DNA of 41,894 nucleotides, from assembly GCF_011009555.1 (NCBI RefSeq), contig NZ_QXHD01000004.1, forward strand, positions 4,336,508 through 4,378,401, given 5' to 3'. The notes under the pieces were generated by a model, which was not told the DNA's origin, made no database searches, and saw only the letters and a list, made by a program, of their open reading frames with translations. This document shows, in pieces, positions 41,686 through 41,894 of the stretch. The first letter of the stretch is position 1. Each line of letters opens with the position of its first letter. The DNA comes from Adonisia turfae CCMR0081. GTDB taxonomy: Bacteria; Cyanobacteriota; Cyanobacteriia; Phormidesmidales; Phormidesmidaceae. Position numbers and translations under genes: made by a program.

Positions 41686-41894
41686 GTGATACCCACCACT
41701 GCCCCCTTTCGCATCATCTATTCCGACCGTTTTTTGGACCACGATACAGGACCGGGCCATCCTGAAAATGCCGGCCGATTAACGGCGGTGGTCACAGCCT
41801 TGAAAGCCCATGCCATGGGCAACCAGTTGGAGTGGGTAGAACCCTGCGATCGCAACCCCCTAGACTGGATTAATGCTGTCCATGATCCGGCCTA
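41686..41894 (+). CDS. Histone-deacetylase superfamily protein, N-terminal part only
   Basis: The first 69 codons of a gene cut by the window end. GTG 41686 has GGAGAG 7 bases upstream, and an ATG at 41655 leads into another frame that stops. The visible part reads IIYSDRFLDHDTGPGHPENA followed by GRLTAVVTALKAH, the standard opening of AcuC/APAH-like enzymes: the HxxGxxHPExxxRL pattern is clear. Those enzymes remove acetyl or aminopropyl groups from small amines or lysines with zinc; the catalytic region lies outside the window. It is divergent from gyrA with about 310 bases between. Confidence 0.88.
   Translation, partial: MIPTTAPFRIIYSDRFLDHDTGPGHPENAGRLTAVVTALKAHAMGNQLEWVEPCDRNPLDWINAVHDPA

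Overview
The window is chromosomal DNA from a cyanobacterium. The octamer GCGATCGC (HIP1) recurs throughout, for example at 21072, 22244, 26631, 27507, 36780 and 41846. The gene families are also typical of the phylum: a PATAN-receiver protein, a bilin-lyase-like HEAT protein, CHAT/DUF928/two-partner-secretion genes, a KirBac channel, a CmpX-like channel, and a GyrA with a cyanobacterial-type degenerate GyrA box. I would guess a Leptolyngbya/Acaryochloris-like lineage, but cannot fix the genus. No tRNA, rRNA, CRISPR array, insertion sequence or prophage is visible.

Left part (1-7.9 kb): mixed accessory genes, including small exported proteins, a GNAT acetyltransferase, a divergent pirin/LysR pair, and an AspH-like hydroxylase next to a fatty-acid-hydroxylase-superfamily membrane protein and a GH3-type acyl-acid amido synthetase. 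The most striking item lies between 746 and 1225 on the minus strand. There a clear glutamine (glnA-type) riboswitch sits in front of a hairpin that can hide a perfect AGGAGG ribosome-binding site, followed by two back-to-back 49-codon hydrophobic small ORFs and a perfect 15-bp inverted repeat. A glutamine-responsive switch driving tiny membrane proteins would be a new kind of target for this RNA class as far as I know.

Middle part (7.9-20.9 kb): six minus-strand genes. In transcription order they are a TpsA-type haemagglutinin, a TPR-CHAT putative protease with an intact His/Cys dyad, a DUF928 protein, a CHASE2 hybrid histidine kinase, a receiver-histidine kinase overlapping it by 4 nt, and the TpsB outer-membrane transporter. 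I read this as one module: a secreted surface protein, its exporter, a cell-envelope protease/scaffold and a dedicated phosphorelay. TpsB carries a 30-nt tandem repeat with G7 and G8 tracts that could make it phase-variable.

Right part (21-41.9 kb): an ABC ATPase and permease plus a cytosine-deaminase-like amidohydrolase (nucleobase/pyrimidine salvage, no binding protein seen); a HEAT protein; a 35-aa, very basic, unlisted small ORF behind a structured leader; a free-standing Nif11-domain protein; a GH57 hydrolase; two paralogous peptidoglycan-binding/SPOR-like proteins; a KirBac K+ channel; a PATAN protein whose receiver has lost its phospho-acceptor Asp; polyphosphate kinase with a small partner gene; a CmpX-like channel; gyrA; and the first 69 codons of a histone-deacetylase-family protein cut by the window end. 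Many gene boundaries carry long perfect hairpins, one of which matches the style of a dispersed cyanobacterial palindrome.
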